A DNA stretch of 64,000 bases from NCBI RefSeq assembly GCF_958445495.1, contig NZ_CAUCSQ010000002.1, forward strand, positions 1 through 64,000. Reading direction: 5' to 3'. A model generated the notes under the pieces. It saw only the letters and a list, made by a program, of their open reading frames with translations. It searched no databases and had not been told where the DNA came from. The position numbers and the translations under genes were made by a program. How positions within the stretch are numbered: position 1 is the first letter of the stretch; the number at the start of each line of letters is the position of its first letter. Positions 30,292 through 40,800 of this stretch are shown here, in pieces. This DNA is from an uncultured Bacteroides sp. GTDB taxonomy: Bacteria > Bacteroidota > Bacteroidia > Bacteroidales > Bacteroidaceae.

Positions 30292-30353
30292 CCGGCGGGA
30301 AGATTGCGAAAACAGGCGGCAAACCCGATAGTCTTTCGCAATCTTTCCGCCGG
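30292..30353. terminator. 20-bp hairpin between purC and menG
   Basis: Arms 30292-30311 and 30334-30353 pair over 20 bp with one G-U-type mismatch, around a 22-base loop. No T tract follows. It may be a terminator, an RNA-stability element or a dispersed repeat. Confidence 0.5.
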
Positions 30354-30395
30354 TTGCCATCGTCCGGCATCAGTCATTAACAATTAACTTAAAGA

Positions 30396-31133
30396 ATGGA
30401 TTATCCGCAACAACATATCAAACCTTACGACGAGGAAGGGAAGAAAACCGAACAGGTAGAGCGCATGTTCGACAATATCGCTCACGCTTACGACAAACTC
30501 AATCATACCTTATCTTTAGGCATTGACCGCAGTTGGCGCCGGAAAGCGATAGAGTGGCTTCGCCCTTTCCACCCGCAACGTATCATGGACGTGGCTACGG
30601 GTACGGGAGACTTCGCCATCCTTGCCTGCCGCCAACTGAAACCCGCCGAGCTGATAGGTACGGATATTTCGGAAGGCATGATGAATGTGGGACGTGAAAA
30701 AATAAAGAAGGAAGGACTCTCGGATACCATTTCTTTTGTCCGGGAAGACTGTACTTCACTCTCCTTTGCCGATAACGGCTTTGACGCTATCACCGTCGCT
30801 TTCGGCATCCGCAATTTTGAAGACCTCGACAAGGGGCTTTCCGAAATGTGCCGCGTACTGAAACCGGGCGGCCATCTCGTCATCCTTGAACTGACTACTC
30901 CGGACCGTTTCCCGATGAAACAACTGTTTTCCATCTACTCCAAGGTTGTCATCCCGTTATTGGGCAAGCTTCTCTCCAAAGACAACAGCGCATACCATTA
31001 TCTGCCGGACACAATCAAAGTGTTTCCCCAAGGGGAAATCATGAAGGAGGTAATTGCCAAAGCCGGATTCAGCGAGGTGAACTTCCGACGACTGACATTC
31101 GGCATCTGCACACTCTATACTGCGACAAAATAA
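30396..31133 (+). CDS. menG: Demethylmenaquinone methyltransferase (UbiE/MenG)
   Basis: SAM-dependent methyltransferase that makes menaquinone, the main quinone of Bacteroides; 245 residues. The N-terminus [20 protein letters not shown] is the UbiE signature. Motif [37 protein letters not shown] and the [15 protein letters not shown] segment complete the fold. It precedes a lipoprotein gene by 17 bp. Confidence 0.94.
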   Translation: MDYPQQHIKPYDEEGKKTEQVERMFDNIAHAYDKLNHTLSLGIDRSWRRKAIEWLRPFHPQRIMDVATGTGDFAILACRQLKPAELIGTDISEGMMNVGREKIKKEGLSDTISFVREDCTSLSFADNGFDAITVAFGIRNFEDLDKGLSEMCRVLKPGGHLVILELTTPDRFPMKQLFSIYSKVVIPLLGKLLSKDNSAYHYLPDTIKVFPQGEIMKEVIAKAGFSEVNFRRLTFGICTLYTATK

Positions 31134-31150
31134 CTTTAAACAACAGGCTT

Positions 31151-32194
31151 ATGAAAATAACAGAAACAATCGGTTCATGTTTACTCTTCCTCTTTTGCTG
31201 CATCCATTTTACAGCCTGTGAACCGGCAAACGAGGAAGAAAACCTGATATGGGATTTTGCTCCCATAGTCCTTCGGATTTCAGTGCAGGACGCGCAGGGC
31301 AACGACCTGCTGAATCCGCTTACTCCCGGCTCTATCGCCTATCAGGGAATCAAAGCTGTCTACAAAGGGAAAACGTATGAAAAAGATGTTCTCCCCGCCA
31401 ATATGACCAGGGATTACATGGCATATTTCTCCGGCCTGCAGACCCGGATAAGCCAGGATGGAAAGTATTTCCTCACTTTCGGAGAATTTAACGGAGACAA
31501 GACTTTCGAGAATGAAGAAGTAAAGATAGACTGGAATGACGGTACTGCATCCGTTATTACCTTTTCCAGCAAACTGACCTGGAAATCTAAAAACGACCCT
31601 GTATTCAACCGGAAATTCTGTCTGGACGGGAAAGAAACAGATTACAGCAAGGGGTTTGTGATTACTAAAGTCCCTTCCGGCTCCCAGCCTGAATTTGAAA
31701 TTATTGATGTGCAACACGGCATCGAACTGGAACCGGACGTAGATGCAGACCGTAAGGAAGAAATAATAGCAGAGATAAAAGCAGATATGGAAAGCCATTC
31801 TCCCTACGCCAGCGTTCAAGGATACACGGTATCTTTGAACGATAAAGACGCCGGGAAATATGCATTTGCATTGACGGGGACCGGCGACAGCCCCGTTACT
31901 GCCGGAGAATTTACAATCAAAAGGGCTGAAACGCACAGCTTCAATGATATAAATGCCTCAATCGCAGACGCCTTCAGACTTATCCCTCCCGACGACCAGA
32001 TATATAGCCATATAGAACTGGAGATAGAGGCTGAAAGCAAAGAACATACTTTCAACATCTTTATTGTCCGGCCGTATCATTTCTGGATATATGAAGACTT
32101 GACGGCATATTACAAAGAGAAATATCCCGGCTATAACATAAAAGAAGCAGTACGCCTCCTGAGAAGTAAACCTGATTATACAATTAAGCAATAG
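31151..32194 (+). CDS. Uncharacterised secreted lipoprotein
   Basis: 347 residues with a lipobox (FTAC, cysteine near residue 24) and beta-rich, acidic sequence. I recognise no domain with confidence. It lies between menG and aroE with short gaps (17 and 6 bp), so it is probably co-transcribed with them. Likely outer-membrane or surface-attached. Confidence 0.7.
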   Translation: MKITETIGSCLLFLFCCIHFTACEPANEEENLIWDFAPIVLRISVQDAQGNDLLNPLTPGSIAYQGIKAVYKGKTYEKDVLPANMTRDYMAYFSGLQTRISQDGKYFLTFGEFNGDKTFENEEVKIDWNDGTASVITFSSKLTWKSKNDPVFNRKFCLDGKETDYSKGFVITKVPSGSQPEFEIIDVQHGIELEPDVDADRKEEIIAEIKADMESHSPYASVQGYTVSLNDKDAGKYAFALTGTGDSPVTAGEFTIKRAETHSFNDINASIADAFRLIPPDDQIYSHIELEIEAESKEHTFNIFIVRPYHFWIYEDLTAYYKEKYPGYNIKEAVRLLRSKPDYTIKQ

Positions 32195-32200
32195 ATTATT

Positions 32201-32947
32201 ATGGAAAAATACGGTTTAATCGGCTACCCCCTGAAACATTCGTTTTCCATCGGATACTTTAACGAAAAATTCAAAGCGGAAAACATCGATGCGGAATACG
32301 TGAATTTTGAAATTCCAAGCATTAACGACTTTATGGAGGTCATTGAAGAGAACCCCAACCTGTGCGGGCTCAATGTCACTATTCCTTATAAAGAGCAGGT
32401 AATACCTTTTCTGAGCGAACTCGACCCCGACACTGCCAAGATAGGCGCCGTAAACGTAATTAAAATTATCCGCCAGCAGAAGGGGAAAGTCAAGCTGGTC
32501 GGCTATAACTCCGACATCATAGGGTTCACCCAGTCTATCCAACCGTTATTGCAGTCACACCATAAGAAGGCGCTGATTCTCGGCACGGGTGGGGCTTCGA
32601 AAGCCGTTTACCACGGACTGGCGAATTTAGGGATAGAGAGCACGTTTGTCTCGCGCACCCACAAAGCGGACGGCATGCTGACTTATAAGGAGCTGGCTCC
32701 CGAAATCATGGCGGAACATACGGTCATAGTCAACTGTACTCCCGTGGGCATGTATCCTAAAGTGGATTACTGCCCTGATATTCCATACGAATTGCTGACT
32801 CCGAACCATCTGCTTTACGATTTGTTATATAACCCGAACGTCACCCTGTTCATGAAAAAAGGAGAGGCGCAGGGGGCTGTTGTGAAAAACGGGCTCGAGA
32901 TGCTTCTTTTACAGGCATTCGCAGCCTGGGAAATCTGGAACCGGTAA
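32201..32947 (+). CDS. aroE: Shikimate dehydrogenase
   Basis: Reduces 3-dehydroshikimate with NADPH in aromatic amino-acid synthesis; 248 residues. Substrate motif YGLIGYPLKHSFSIGYFNEK, catalytic-lysine region LNVTIPYKEQVIP, NADP loop ILGTGGASKAVYHGL and C-terminal KNGLEMLLLQAFAAWEIW are all present. It starts 6 bp after the lipoprotein stop. Confidence 0.94.
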   Translation: MEKYGLIGYPLKHSFSIGYFNEKFKAENIDAEYVNFEIPSINDFMEVIEENPNLCGLNVTIPYKEQVIPFLSELDPDTAKIGAVNVIKIIRQQKGKVKLVGYNSDIIGFTQSIQPLLQSHHKKALILGTGGASKAVYHGLANLGIESTFVSRTHKADGMLTYKELAPEIMAEHTVIVNCTPVGMYPKVDYCPDIPYELLTPNHLLYDLLYNPNVTLFMKKGEAQGAVVKNGLEMLLLQAFAAWEIWNR

Positions 32948-33020
32948 CAAACCGCCCGACAAGGACCGGTCCGCCGGCGCTGATAAAGGAATAAAGGTAT
33001 TTAATCAAATGGAATAAGGC

Positions 33021-33971
33021 ATGAGAAAGAAAACCGTCTATATCGTTATCATCATCGTGTTAGTACTGGCCGGTTGCATTGCGGGAGGAAGTTTCTACAT
33101 GCTGGACCTTTCCCTGACCCCGGACGCCAAGATATTAGCCAAAGACGCGGATTCTTATCCGTATATGTACAGGAACTATCCATTCCTGGAATCATGGGTG
33201 GACAGTTTAAGGAAGGAGGACGCATTAAAAGACACGTTCGTCTTCAATCCGCACGGAATACAACTGCATGCCTTGTATGCGGCAGCTCCGCAACCTACCC
33301 CCAAAACCGCCGTGATAGTTCACGGATATACGGACAATGCCATCCGCATGCTGATGATAGGTTATTTGTATAACCGTGACTTGGGATATAATATTCTACT
33401 TCCTGACCTTCAACATCAGGGGGAAAGCGAAGGCAGTGCCGTCCAGATGGGCTGGAAAGACCGGTTCGATGTATTGCAATGGATGAATATCGCCAACCGG
33501 ATTTTCGGAGACAGCACTCAAATGGTGGTGCACGGTATTTCAATGGGAGGCGCCACGACGATGATGGTATCCGGCGAACCGCAACCGTATTTTGTGAAAT
33601 GCTTTGTAGAGGATTGCGGTTACACCAGCGTATGGGACGAGTTCTCGCATGAACTGGAGTCTTCTTTCGGGCTTCCTCCTTTCCCGCTGATGTACACCAC
33701 CGACTGGCTCTGTAAAATAAAATACGGATGGGGGTTCAAGGAGGCTTCTTCACTGAATCAGGTAGCCAAATGCAGGCTTCCGATGTTTTTCATCCACGGA
33801 GACAAGGATAAATATGTCCCTACATGGATGGTGTACCCTCTTTACGAAGCGAAACCGGAACCGAAAGAACTCTGGATAGTACCGGGAGCGGCCCATGCCG
33901 TCTCTTATCTGGAGAATAAACAGGAATACACCGGAAGGGTCCGTGATTTCGTGGAGCGATATATCCGTTAA
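33021..33971 (+). CDS. Alpha/beta hydrolase with N-terminal membrane anchor or signal
   Basis: 316 residues with a hydrophobic N-terminus (VYIVIIIVLVLAGCIAGGS). The serine hydrolase triad is visible: nucleophile in HGISMGGAT, acid in FIHGDKDKYVP, histidine in VPGAAHAVSY. HGYTDN forms the oxyanion region. It resembles serine aminopeptidase/acyl-peptidase-like hydrolases. The substrate is unknown. Confidence 0.8.
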   Translation: MRKKTVYIVIIIVLVLAGCIAGGSFYMLDLSLTPDAKILAKDADSYPYMYRNYPFLESWVDSLRKEDALKDTFVFNPHGIQLHALYAAAPQPTPKTAVIVHGYTDNAIRMLMIGYLYNRDLGYNILLPDLQHQGESEGSAVQMGWKDRFDVLQWMNIANRIFGDSTQMVVHGISMGGATTMMVSGEPQPYFVKCFVEDCGYTSVWDEFSHELESSFGLPPFPLMYTTDWLCKIKYGWGFKEASSLNQVAKCRLPMFFIHGDKDKYVPTWMVYPLYEAKPEPKELWIVPGAAHAVSYLENKQEYTGRVRDFVERYIR

Positions 33972-33991
33972 AAACCTATTATAACCTGCCG

Positions 33992-34025
33992 TTTTGGATT
34001 CGTAACAGAAAAAGTTCTTATATTT
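33992..34025 (+). promoter_or_regulatory. Promoter of the TPM-LemA operon
   Basis: TTTG (33992-33995), 22-bp spacer, TATATTTG (34018-34025), about 20 bp before the start codon. Confidence 0.62.
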
Positions 34026-34045
34026 GCACCCGTAAAAAGACTGTT

Positions 34046-34957
34046 ATGAAACCGATATTCACATTTATAGTTGCTGTTTTCCTGTTGTTTCCTCTACAGG
34101 CAAAAGAGAAAATATATACGGTGGACAATCTCCCGAAGGTTCACCTGCAAAACGAGATGCGATATGTATGCAATCCGGCAGGAATATTGTCACAGGCGGC
34201 TTGCGACAGCATCGATTCCATGTTGTATGCCCTGGAACGGCAAACGGGCATCGAAACGGTAGTCGCCGTGGTTCCTTCTATCGGGACGGAAGACTGTTTC
34301 GATTTCTGCCATCAGTTATTGAACCGATGGGGAGTAGGGAAAAAGGATAAAAACAACGGGCTCGTCATTCTGCTGGTTACCGACCAGCGCTGCATCCAGT
34401 TTTATACCGGCTACGGCCTGGAAGGCGTGTTGCCGGATGCCATCTGCAAAAGGATTCAGACCAGATACATGATTCCTTACCTGAAAGACGGGAACTGGAA
34501 CGCCGGAATGGTTGCCGGACTGAAAGCGACCTGCCAACGCCTCGACGGCTCGATGGAAAATGATTCGGAATCCGGCAACGGAGGTTCGTTTGATTTTGTC
34601 CTTATCATCCTTTGTATCTTTGCCATCGGCGGAGGGCTTGCTTTCCTTGCCGCACGGAAACAAAGCCGTTGCCCGAAATGCGGAAAGCACCAACTGCAAA
34701 GAAGCGGCAGCACGGTGGTCTCCCGAATCAACGGGGTGAAAACCGAAAATGTCACTTATACGTGCAGGAACTGCGGCTACACTCTGATACGCCGCCAGCA
34801 AAGTTATGACGATGATTATCACCACCGGGGCGGCGGAGGAGGCGGTCCGTTCATCGGAGGCTTTGGCGGAGGCTTCGGAGGGGGAAGCGGCGGTTTCGGC
34901 GGAGGCAGCTTCGGAGGCGGTTCCGGCGGAGGAGGGGGAGCAGGTTCCCGCTTCTAA
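34046..34957 (+). CDS. TPM-domain membrane protein with zinc ribbon and glycine-rich tail
   Basis: 303 residues. A signal peptide precedes a TPM domain (roughly 25-160, VCNPAGILSQAACDSIDSML, GKKDKNNGLVILLVTDQR, FYTGYGLEGVLPD). A membrane helix (about 185-205) leads to a four-cysteine zinc ribbon (CPKCGKHQL and CRNCGY). The C-terminus is more than half glycine (GGFGGGSGG repeats). TPM proteins often pair with LemA, which follows 48 bp later. Function unknown; an envelope role is likely. Confidence 0.8.
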   Translation: MKPIFTFIVAVFLLFPLQAKEKIYTVDNLPKVHLQNEMRYVCNPAGILSQAACDSIDSMLYALERQTGIETVVAVVPSIGTEDCFDFCHQLLNRWGVGKKDKNNGLVILLVTDQRCIQFYTGYGLEGVLPDAICKRIQTRYMIPYLKDGNWNAGMVAGLKATCQRLDGSMENDSESGNGGSFDFVLIILCIFAIGGGLAFLAARKQSRCPKCGKHQLQRSGSTVVSRINGVKTENVTYTCRNCGYTLIRRQQSYDDDYHHRGGGGGGPFIGGFGGGFGGGSGGFGGGSFGGGSGGGGGAGSRF

Positions 34958-35005
34958 ACTTATCGATTTAAAATCAGATTATCAAATCCAATAAAAACAA
35001 GAAAC

Positions 35006-35587
35006 ATGAAAAAGTCAGTTATCATCATTTTAGCCGTTGCGGTTATCCTTGTTATATGGGCAGTAAGCGTATATAACGGCTTGGTTACTATGGACGAGAA
35101 TGTCAGCGGGCAATGGGCAAATGTAGAGACTCAATACCAGCGTCGCGCAGACTTGATTCCTAACCTGGTAAATACGGTGAAAGGATATGCAACTCATGAA
35201 AAGGAAACGTTGGAAGGGGTTGTTGCGGCACGCAGCCAGGCAACTCAAATCAAGGTAGACGCCAATGACCTGACTCCGGAAAAATTGGCTCAATACCAAA
35301 AGGCGCAAGGGGCCGTGACTTCGGCATTAGGCAAATTATTAGCCATTACAGAGAACTATCCGGACCTGAAAGCCAACCAGAATTTCCTTGAATTACAAGC
35401 CCAACTGGAAGGAACGGAGAACCGCATCAACGTAGCACGCAAGAACTTCAATGATGCCGCGCAAGCTTATAACACCAATATCCGCCGCTTCCCGAAGAAT
35501 ATTTTCGCGGGTATGTTCGGTTTTGACAAGAAGGCATATTTTGAAGTGGAAGCCGGAACGGAGAAAGCTCCGAAAGTGGAATTTTAA
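35006..35587 (+). CDS. lemA: LemA-family protein
   Basis: 193 residues with an N-terminal membrane helix (IIILAVAVILVIWAVSVYNG) and a helical body carrying the LemA motifs NVSGQWANVETQYQRRADLI, NLVNTVKGYATHEKETLEGV and NDAAQAYNTNIRRFP. Orientation would put the body in the periplasm. Operon partner of the TPM protein. Confidence 0.93.
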   Translation: MKKSVIIILAVAVILVIWAVSVYNGLVTMDENVSGQWANVETQYQRRADLIPNLVNTVKGYATHEKETLEGVVAARSQATQIKVDANDLTPEKLAQYQKAQGAVTSALGKLLAITENYPDLKANQNFLELQAQLEGTENRINVARKNFNDAAQAYNTNIRRFPKNIFAGMFGFDKKAYFEVEAGTEKAPKVEF

Positions 35588-35625
35588 TCTGTCTCCGTCT
35601 TAGCGCTGTCATTTCTAATCCGGTT

Positions 35626-35682
35626 ATTGCCTGAAAAGTTCCCGTTCCCGCTATTACGGGATACCGGTACTTTTCAGGCAAT
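35626..35682. terminator. Bidirectional terminator between lemA and the second SusD gene
   Basis: ATTGCCTGAAAAGT (35626-35639) pairs perfectly with ACTTTTCAGGCAAT (35669-35682) around an inner partly paired C/G-rich stem. It lies between convergent transcripts. Confidence 0.7.
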
Positions 35683-35751
35683 GATTTTAATACTATTACA
35701 GGAAGGTTTCTATGCAGGACCTATTCGTCCTGTCTCCATAAACAGGGATTG

Positions 35752-37827
35752 CTATTCTACGGCAAGGATTTCATCATCTTGCCAGTCAATAGTCCCGTTT
35801 GCCCCATTCTGGTCGGTCCAGCCTTTTGTCTGTCCCAGCCAAGAGTTATTGTCCAGAATATCTTTGGAGAGTCCCAAAACATAATAATTGGTATTCCAGC
35901 CAATCTTAATCCACTCGTTATTGTTATTTTTATCAGGTTGCGCATTGGGTTCGCCATACTGGAAGTTAGCTTCCCAGAAGTCGGCGACTTCTTTCAACTG
36001 TTCCTGGAAGTCGGCAGATTCGGGGTCTGCGAAGATATTCTTACGGAGTTCGGCCAATACGTCTTTACTGCCCGGCGTATAACCGTCTTTTACGTCTACG
36101 TATTTGGCTGTACGGTATTTCTCCGTCAGCGGAGTTACCCCCAGGAAAGTACAGGTGTTGGTAGAACTTAACGACATGGTTTCTCCCTGTCCTCCGTCAT
36201 ACAGCATCCACCGCCAAATGTCCCAATAGCGTTTTCCTTCGTAAGCCAGCTCGACCTGGCGTTCTCTCAAACAAGCTGCAAGGGCGGAAGCGCGGTCACT
36301 CACATAGGTATCCAGACCGTAATTGCCGGCGGACGGAATACCGACACGTGCACGCAGCTTTCCGATAGCTTGCTTGCACAAATCAACCTGATTGGTGGCT
36401 GCATAACATTCTGCCAGATTCAACTGCAGTTCGGCATACCGATAGTCATAAATATGTATGCCCGAAGCTTCATAATTGTTATCCGAAGCGGTATTCAATC
36501 CGCTCATCTTACGGACGAACACCGGACTGGAAATATTTACGCCTTCGCTATAAGCAAAACCGCTGGTTGTCGATTCCGTGGTTCTCCAACGGTAATTCCA
36601 TACGGTATCGTTGGTTACGTCTTTATGCCCCCATTTCAGTCCGTTGAATGCAAAAGTCTGATAGAAACGAGGGTCGCGGTTTTCCATAAAACGCAGGCTT
36701 CCCTCTTCTACCCGGTGACTGGCATCAGGCAGGGTCCCGTCGGCCATCGGAAAGACATCAATCAGTTCGAGGGGCACTCCTTCTCCACCGCTTCCTCCCT
36801 GCGAGCTCAAACGAATGTTTTTCTCCCAACGATTATTCTTATAGCCCAGCGATGAATTGCTTTCTTTTGCCAACAACCTGACAACCAACGTCTCTCTATT
36901 CGAATGTTCATTGTCGTCGTCAGCCAGTATCTTACCCCAACTTGCCGCATCGGATACGCCGTCCAATCCACTGGCTGTTATATTCGAGACTGCATCCAAG
37001 GTTGCCTCCAGCGCCTTTTGCCAACGTACATTGCCGGGGTCATTCCATCCTTTATTGAAAATAGGGCTGGCATAAAACAACAATACACGGCTTTTATACG
37101 CCAGCGCACCGCCGCGAGTCAACCGGCCGTAGTCATTTGTTCCCCATTCGTCGGGCAACAGGGTTGCCGCCTCGGACAAATCTTTCACGATTTGTTCTAC
37201 GCACCGGGTGACGGAAGCTCTCGGCAGCCCTTCTTCGGTAGCTTCGGCATTCAACACCGTGGTTACGATAGGCACACAGCCGTACATACGGACTAAATCG
37301 AACAATTGCATGGCACGCAGAAAAAGCGCCTGCCCTTTGGCTCTGTCTTTGGTCTCCTGCGAGACGGAGGAGGCATCGATATCGCGAAGCAGGATATTAC
37401 AATTGCGAATGCGCGTATAAGCATTGTTTGTCACGCTCGAACCTAGTGCTTTGCCGAAATAACTGGCAAACAGCGGGTCATAGCTTTTACCGCTGGAGGC
37501 GTCTGTCTGTGTCTTTATGTCGTCAATCGTCGAATACCGGGTACTCGGGTCAATCCGGCTGGTGGATGTAATTCCCCACGTCTCATCCGTGAACTCATTA
37601 AAATCCTGCGCATAAGAGGTGTACAATCCCAGATATTGGGATGTCGGAGAGGTATAGTTTTCAAAACAGTTTTGGTATAAACCTGCCAGATACCATGTTA
37701 TCTTGGTTTCGGAATCGAAATCATCATAAGCCCCGTAGTTATTCATATCCAGAAATGAATCGCTGCAACCGGACATAAGCATATTCAGGGCCAGGGCTCC
37801 TGTATATAAAAAGTTTTTCTTTTTCAT
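35752..37827 (-). CDS. SusD/RagB-like surface lipoprotein (second PUL)
   Basis: 691 residues with a lipobox (LMSGCSDSFLDMNNYG) and the SusD/RagB fold: VRMYGCVPIVT, LTRGGALAYKSRVLLFYASP, YRYAELQLNLAECYAATNQV, KLRARVGIP and LRERQVELAYEGKRYWDIWR. Last gene of the minus-strand PUL, 14 bp after SusC. Substrate inferred from the upstream lyase to be a pectin-like glycan. Confidence 0.95.
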   Translation of the reverse strand: MKKKNFLYTGALALNMLMSGCSDSFLDMNNYGAYDDFDSETKITWYLAGLYQNCFENYTSPTSQYLGLYTSYAQDFNEFTDETWGITSTSRIDPSTRYSTIDDIKTQTDASSGKSYDPLFASYFGKALGSSVTNNAYTRIRNCNILLRDIDASSVSQETKDRAKGQALFLRAMQLFDLVRMYGCVPIVTTVLNAEATEEGLPRASVTRCVEQIVKDLSEAATLLPDEWGTNDYGRLTRGGALAYKSRVLLFYASPIFNKGWNDPGNVRWQKALEATLDAVSNITASGLDGVSDAASWGKILADDDNEHSNRETLVVRLLAKESNSSLGYKNNRWEKNIRLSSQGGSGGEGVPLELIDVFPMADGTLPDASHRVEEGSLRFMENRDPRFYQTFAFNGLKWGHKDVTNDTVWNYRWRTTESTTSGFAYSEGVNISSPVFVRKMSGLNTASDNNYEASGIHIYDYRYAELQLNLAECYAATNQVDLCKQAIGKLRARVGIPSAGNYGLDTYVSDRASALAACLRERQVELAYEGKRYWDIWRWMLYDGGQGETMSLSSTNTCTFLGVTPLTEKYRTAKYVDVKDGYTPGSKDVLAELRKNIFADPESADFQEQLKEVADFWEANFQYGEPNAQPDKNNNNEWIKIGWNTNYYVLGLSKDILDNNSWLGQTKGWTDQNGANGTIDWQDDEILAVE

Positions 37828-37841
37828 TGTCGATGTATGTT

Positions 37842-40800
37842 TTAAAATGTAACATTAACGCCTAACGACCAGGTTCTCAAAGTCGGATACTCCGTGGAAG
37901 AAGCATCGTACATATTGCGGTAATGGCCGGGATAAGGGTTATACAAATCCCACAGGTTATTGCCTGTCAGATTCAGGCGGACCGCCGACATCTTCAACGG
38001 GGCAATCCACTTTTTCGGAAGGGCATAGCTGACAGACAGGTTGCGGATGTAACAACGGAATGTGCTAATCATCCAGAGGTCTGAATTGGCAAGGGCTGAA
38101 TTGGAAATCAGGGACTCTGCTCCTAAATTCGGGTATTTGCCCGTAGGATTGTAGACTTCGTCAAACATATCTCCCCAGAAAGAATCCGGCGCCCATATCA
38201 TGGTGCTTTTGTTGCCGCCCATGGAAGCACGGTCGATAAAACGCACGCCGCCCCAGGAGGTCGCAATATTGGCACTGATGGAGAGTCCTTTCCAGGAGGC
38301 TCCCAGTCTTGTCGATACATTATAAGTCTTGTTCTTATTGCATAATTTGCCGTAGTCTTGTTCCAGGACGATTTGTCCATTGGGGCCTTGTTGCACTCCG
38401 TTAACCATTTCACCGCCCAAGTCCTGATAGGCGACCATACCCGGACGCAACTCGTCCTTACTGGTCTTGTCCAAATATTTGGTCTGTCCGCCTTCGGGAG
38501 TCCAGGATTCCAGATAAGCCCAATAATTGTTGATATCTTCTTGCGTACGTAAAATCCCGTCTCCCATGGAAGTGCCTTTCCAAACTTTGAAACCCCATAC
38601 GGGAAGATAGGTGGACATGCCTTCTTCCCAACTTGCACTGCACGGATATTTATTATAGCGCAATCCCGGAACCCACTCTCTCACCCTGCTGCCGCTCAGG
38701 CCGAAATCCATACCGATGTTATAGTTCACCTGCCCTATTTTATCGCGCCATGTCAAAGACAGTTCACCGCCATAAGTATCTACGCGCCCGAAATTTTCTT
38801 CCGCATAAGAACCGCCGGCATAGATGGGAATCCCCGGTTGACTAGCCATATACTGGTTCAGAATGTTGTCATTGATGTCATAGTAGAAATCAAAAACCGC
38901 ACTCAAACGGCCGTCTAAGAAACGGGTATCGAAGCCCAGGTTGAACTTATCGGAAACGTCCCATTTTACATTGCGGTTCGGAGATGCCTGCGGAATCAGG
39001 CTCGTACCCGGTTTTCCGCTTTCCGCACCGAACTGCATGCCTTTCAAATCCATCTTATACTGTTCTTTCCATTTCCACATTTTTATATTGTCACGTCCTG
39101 TACGCCCCCAGGAAGCACGTATTTTCAGAAACTCGAACCACGGAAGGGAACGTTTAAACCACGGCTCTTCAGACAGAATCCATCCGACGGAAACACCGGG
39201 AAAGAATCCCCAATAGTTTTCCGGCGCGAATTTAGTGGATGCGTCCGAACGGAAAATGAACTGTAACATATAACGGTCGGCATACGAATATGCGACACGC
39301 CCCAAATAGGAAAGCGAACCGGATTCTCCTTTAAGCGTGACCGTATTGTCGGAAGTCAAAGCCGATTTCCCGTCCGTACCTACGATGGACGGGCCGCCGA
39401 CTCCCAGGTAGGTATCGGATATGTCATGCGCCAAATCGGAGTACTCGATGTCACGGGAATCATAGAATGATTCATAACGTTCGACGGACGCCATAGCCGA
39501 AATGCTGTGTTTGCCGAATGTACGTTCATAGTTTACATAAAAATTCATCTGGCGCCTCTCTGACTGCCTGTCTTTGAAAGACAGTGTGCTGTTTTTATCA
39601 AATACCGCTTTTTTGAAAGAGCTGTTGGGAATGGTATAGACCAGATGCTGGTCGGCGGCCATCCTGCTACCCACATAGGCTAATTCATAGGGGAAGCTGG
39701 CCTGTTCCGTCGCCTCGCTCGAATGGGAGGAGGAATAGGTGGCGCGTAATGACAATCCTTTTACAAAAGGCACTTCATAGGTCAGCGATATGTCAGCATT
39801 CCAGCTATTGCTCCTGTTTTTGCTGAACGAACCGCTGTTGCTCAGTGCAAAATAATTCCATGAGGTAACGTAGTCCCGGTTGAAGCTGGGATTGCTATAG
39901 GTATTTTCGATAGGTCCTAGCCAGTATTCTTCGTCTTCTCCGTTTTCGTTCGGCAGGGTGACGCTCCAAGGAATATGGTTCGGCATGTGATGCAGGGCGC
40001 TATAATCTGATTTTTCAGTGCTTCCGCCCATACCATACAGCTTAAAACGCGCACCTTTAGTATAAATCTGGTCGGATTTTCCTTCGTTGCCGGCAACCGT
40101 AGCGGACAGTTTGATGTCATTTGTCAAACGTACGTCGACACCGGCACGGTAAGTATAGCGTTTGTAACTCTGGTTGCCCAGATTTGCTCCCTGGTCAAAG
40201 TAGGTGGCTCCCGCATAATAGGTGGCCCGTTCGCTGCCGCCGCTCACATTCAGTGTGTGTGTCTGTTGGAAAGCCGATTTCCAGCCGGCTTTATCCAACC
40301 AGTCATAATTCAGGTTGTCCATTTCGGCCAGTTCTATATCGCTGTAGAGCACGTCGAAATCGTCATAACCGCTCGCCTTGTTGGAACCGATTGCCAAAGA
40401 ATTGTAGAAACGTCCGTAATCGGAACCTCTCAGGACTTTGGAATGACCGACGGCATCGTTTACCGCAAACTTGCCTGAATAGGAAATCAAAGGTACTCCT
40501 TTTTTTCCTCTTTTTGTCTTTACCAGAATGGCACCATTGGCCGCACGCGAACCGTAAATCGCCGCACTCGCGTCACGCAGTACGGTAATACTTTCCACTT
40601 CCGACGGGTCTAGCATATTAAACTGCTCCATACTCGGCTGGCCGTTAGTCCCTAATTGAATCACGTCATCAATAATGATTAACGGCGTGGAATTGCCGCC
40701 GTCTTTGGAAATGCCGGTAAAAGTACGGTTCTGGCGGATATAGACTTCATTCGCATTCGTACCGGGACGGCTGGAACCGAGTTCGACTGTCAATCCGTTA

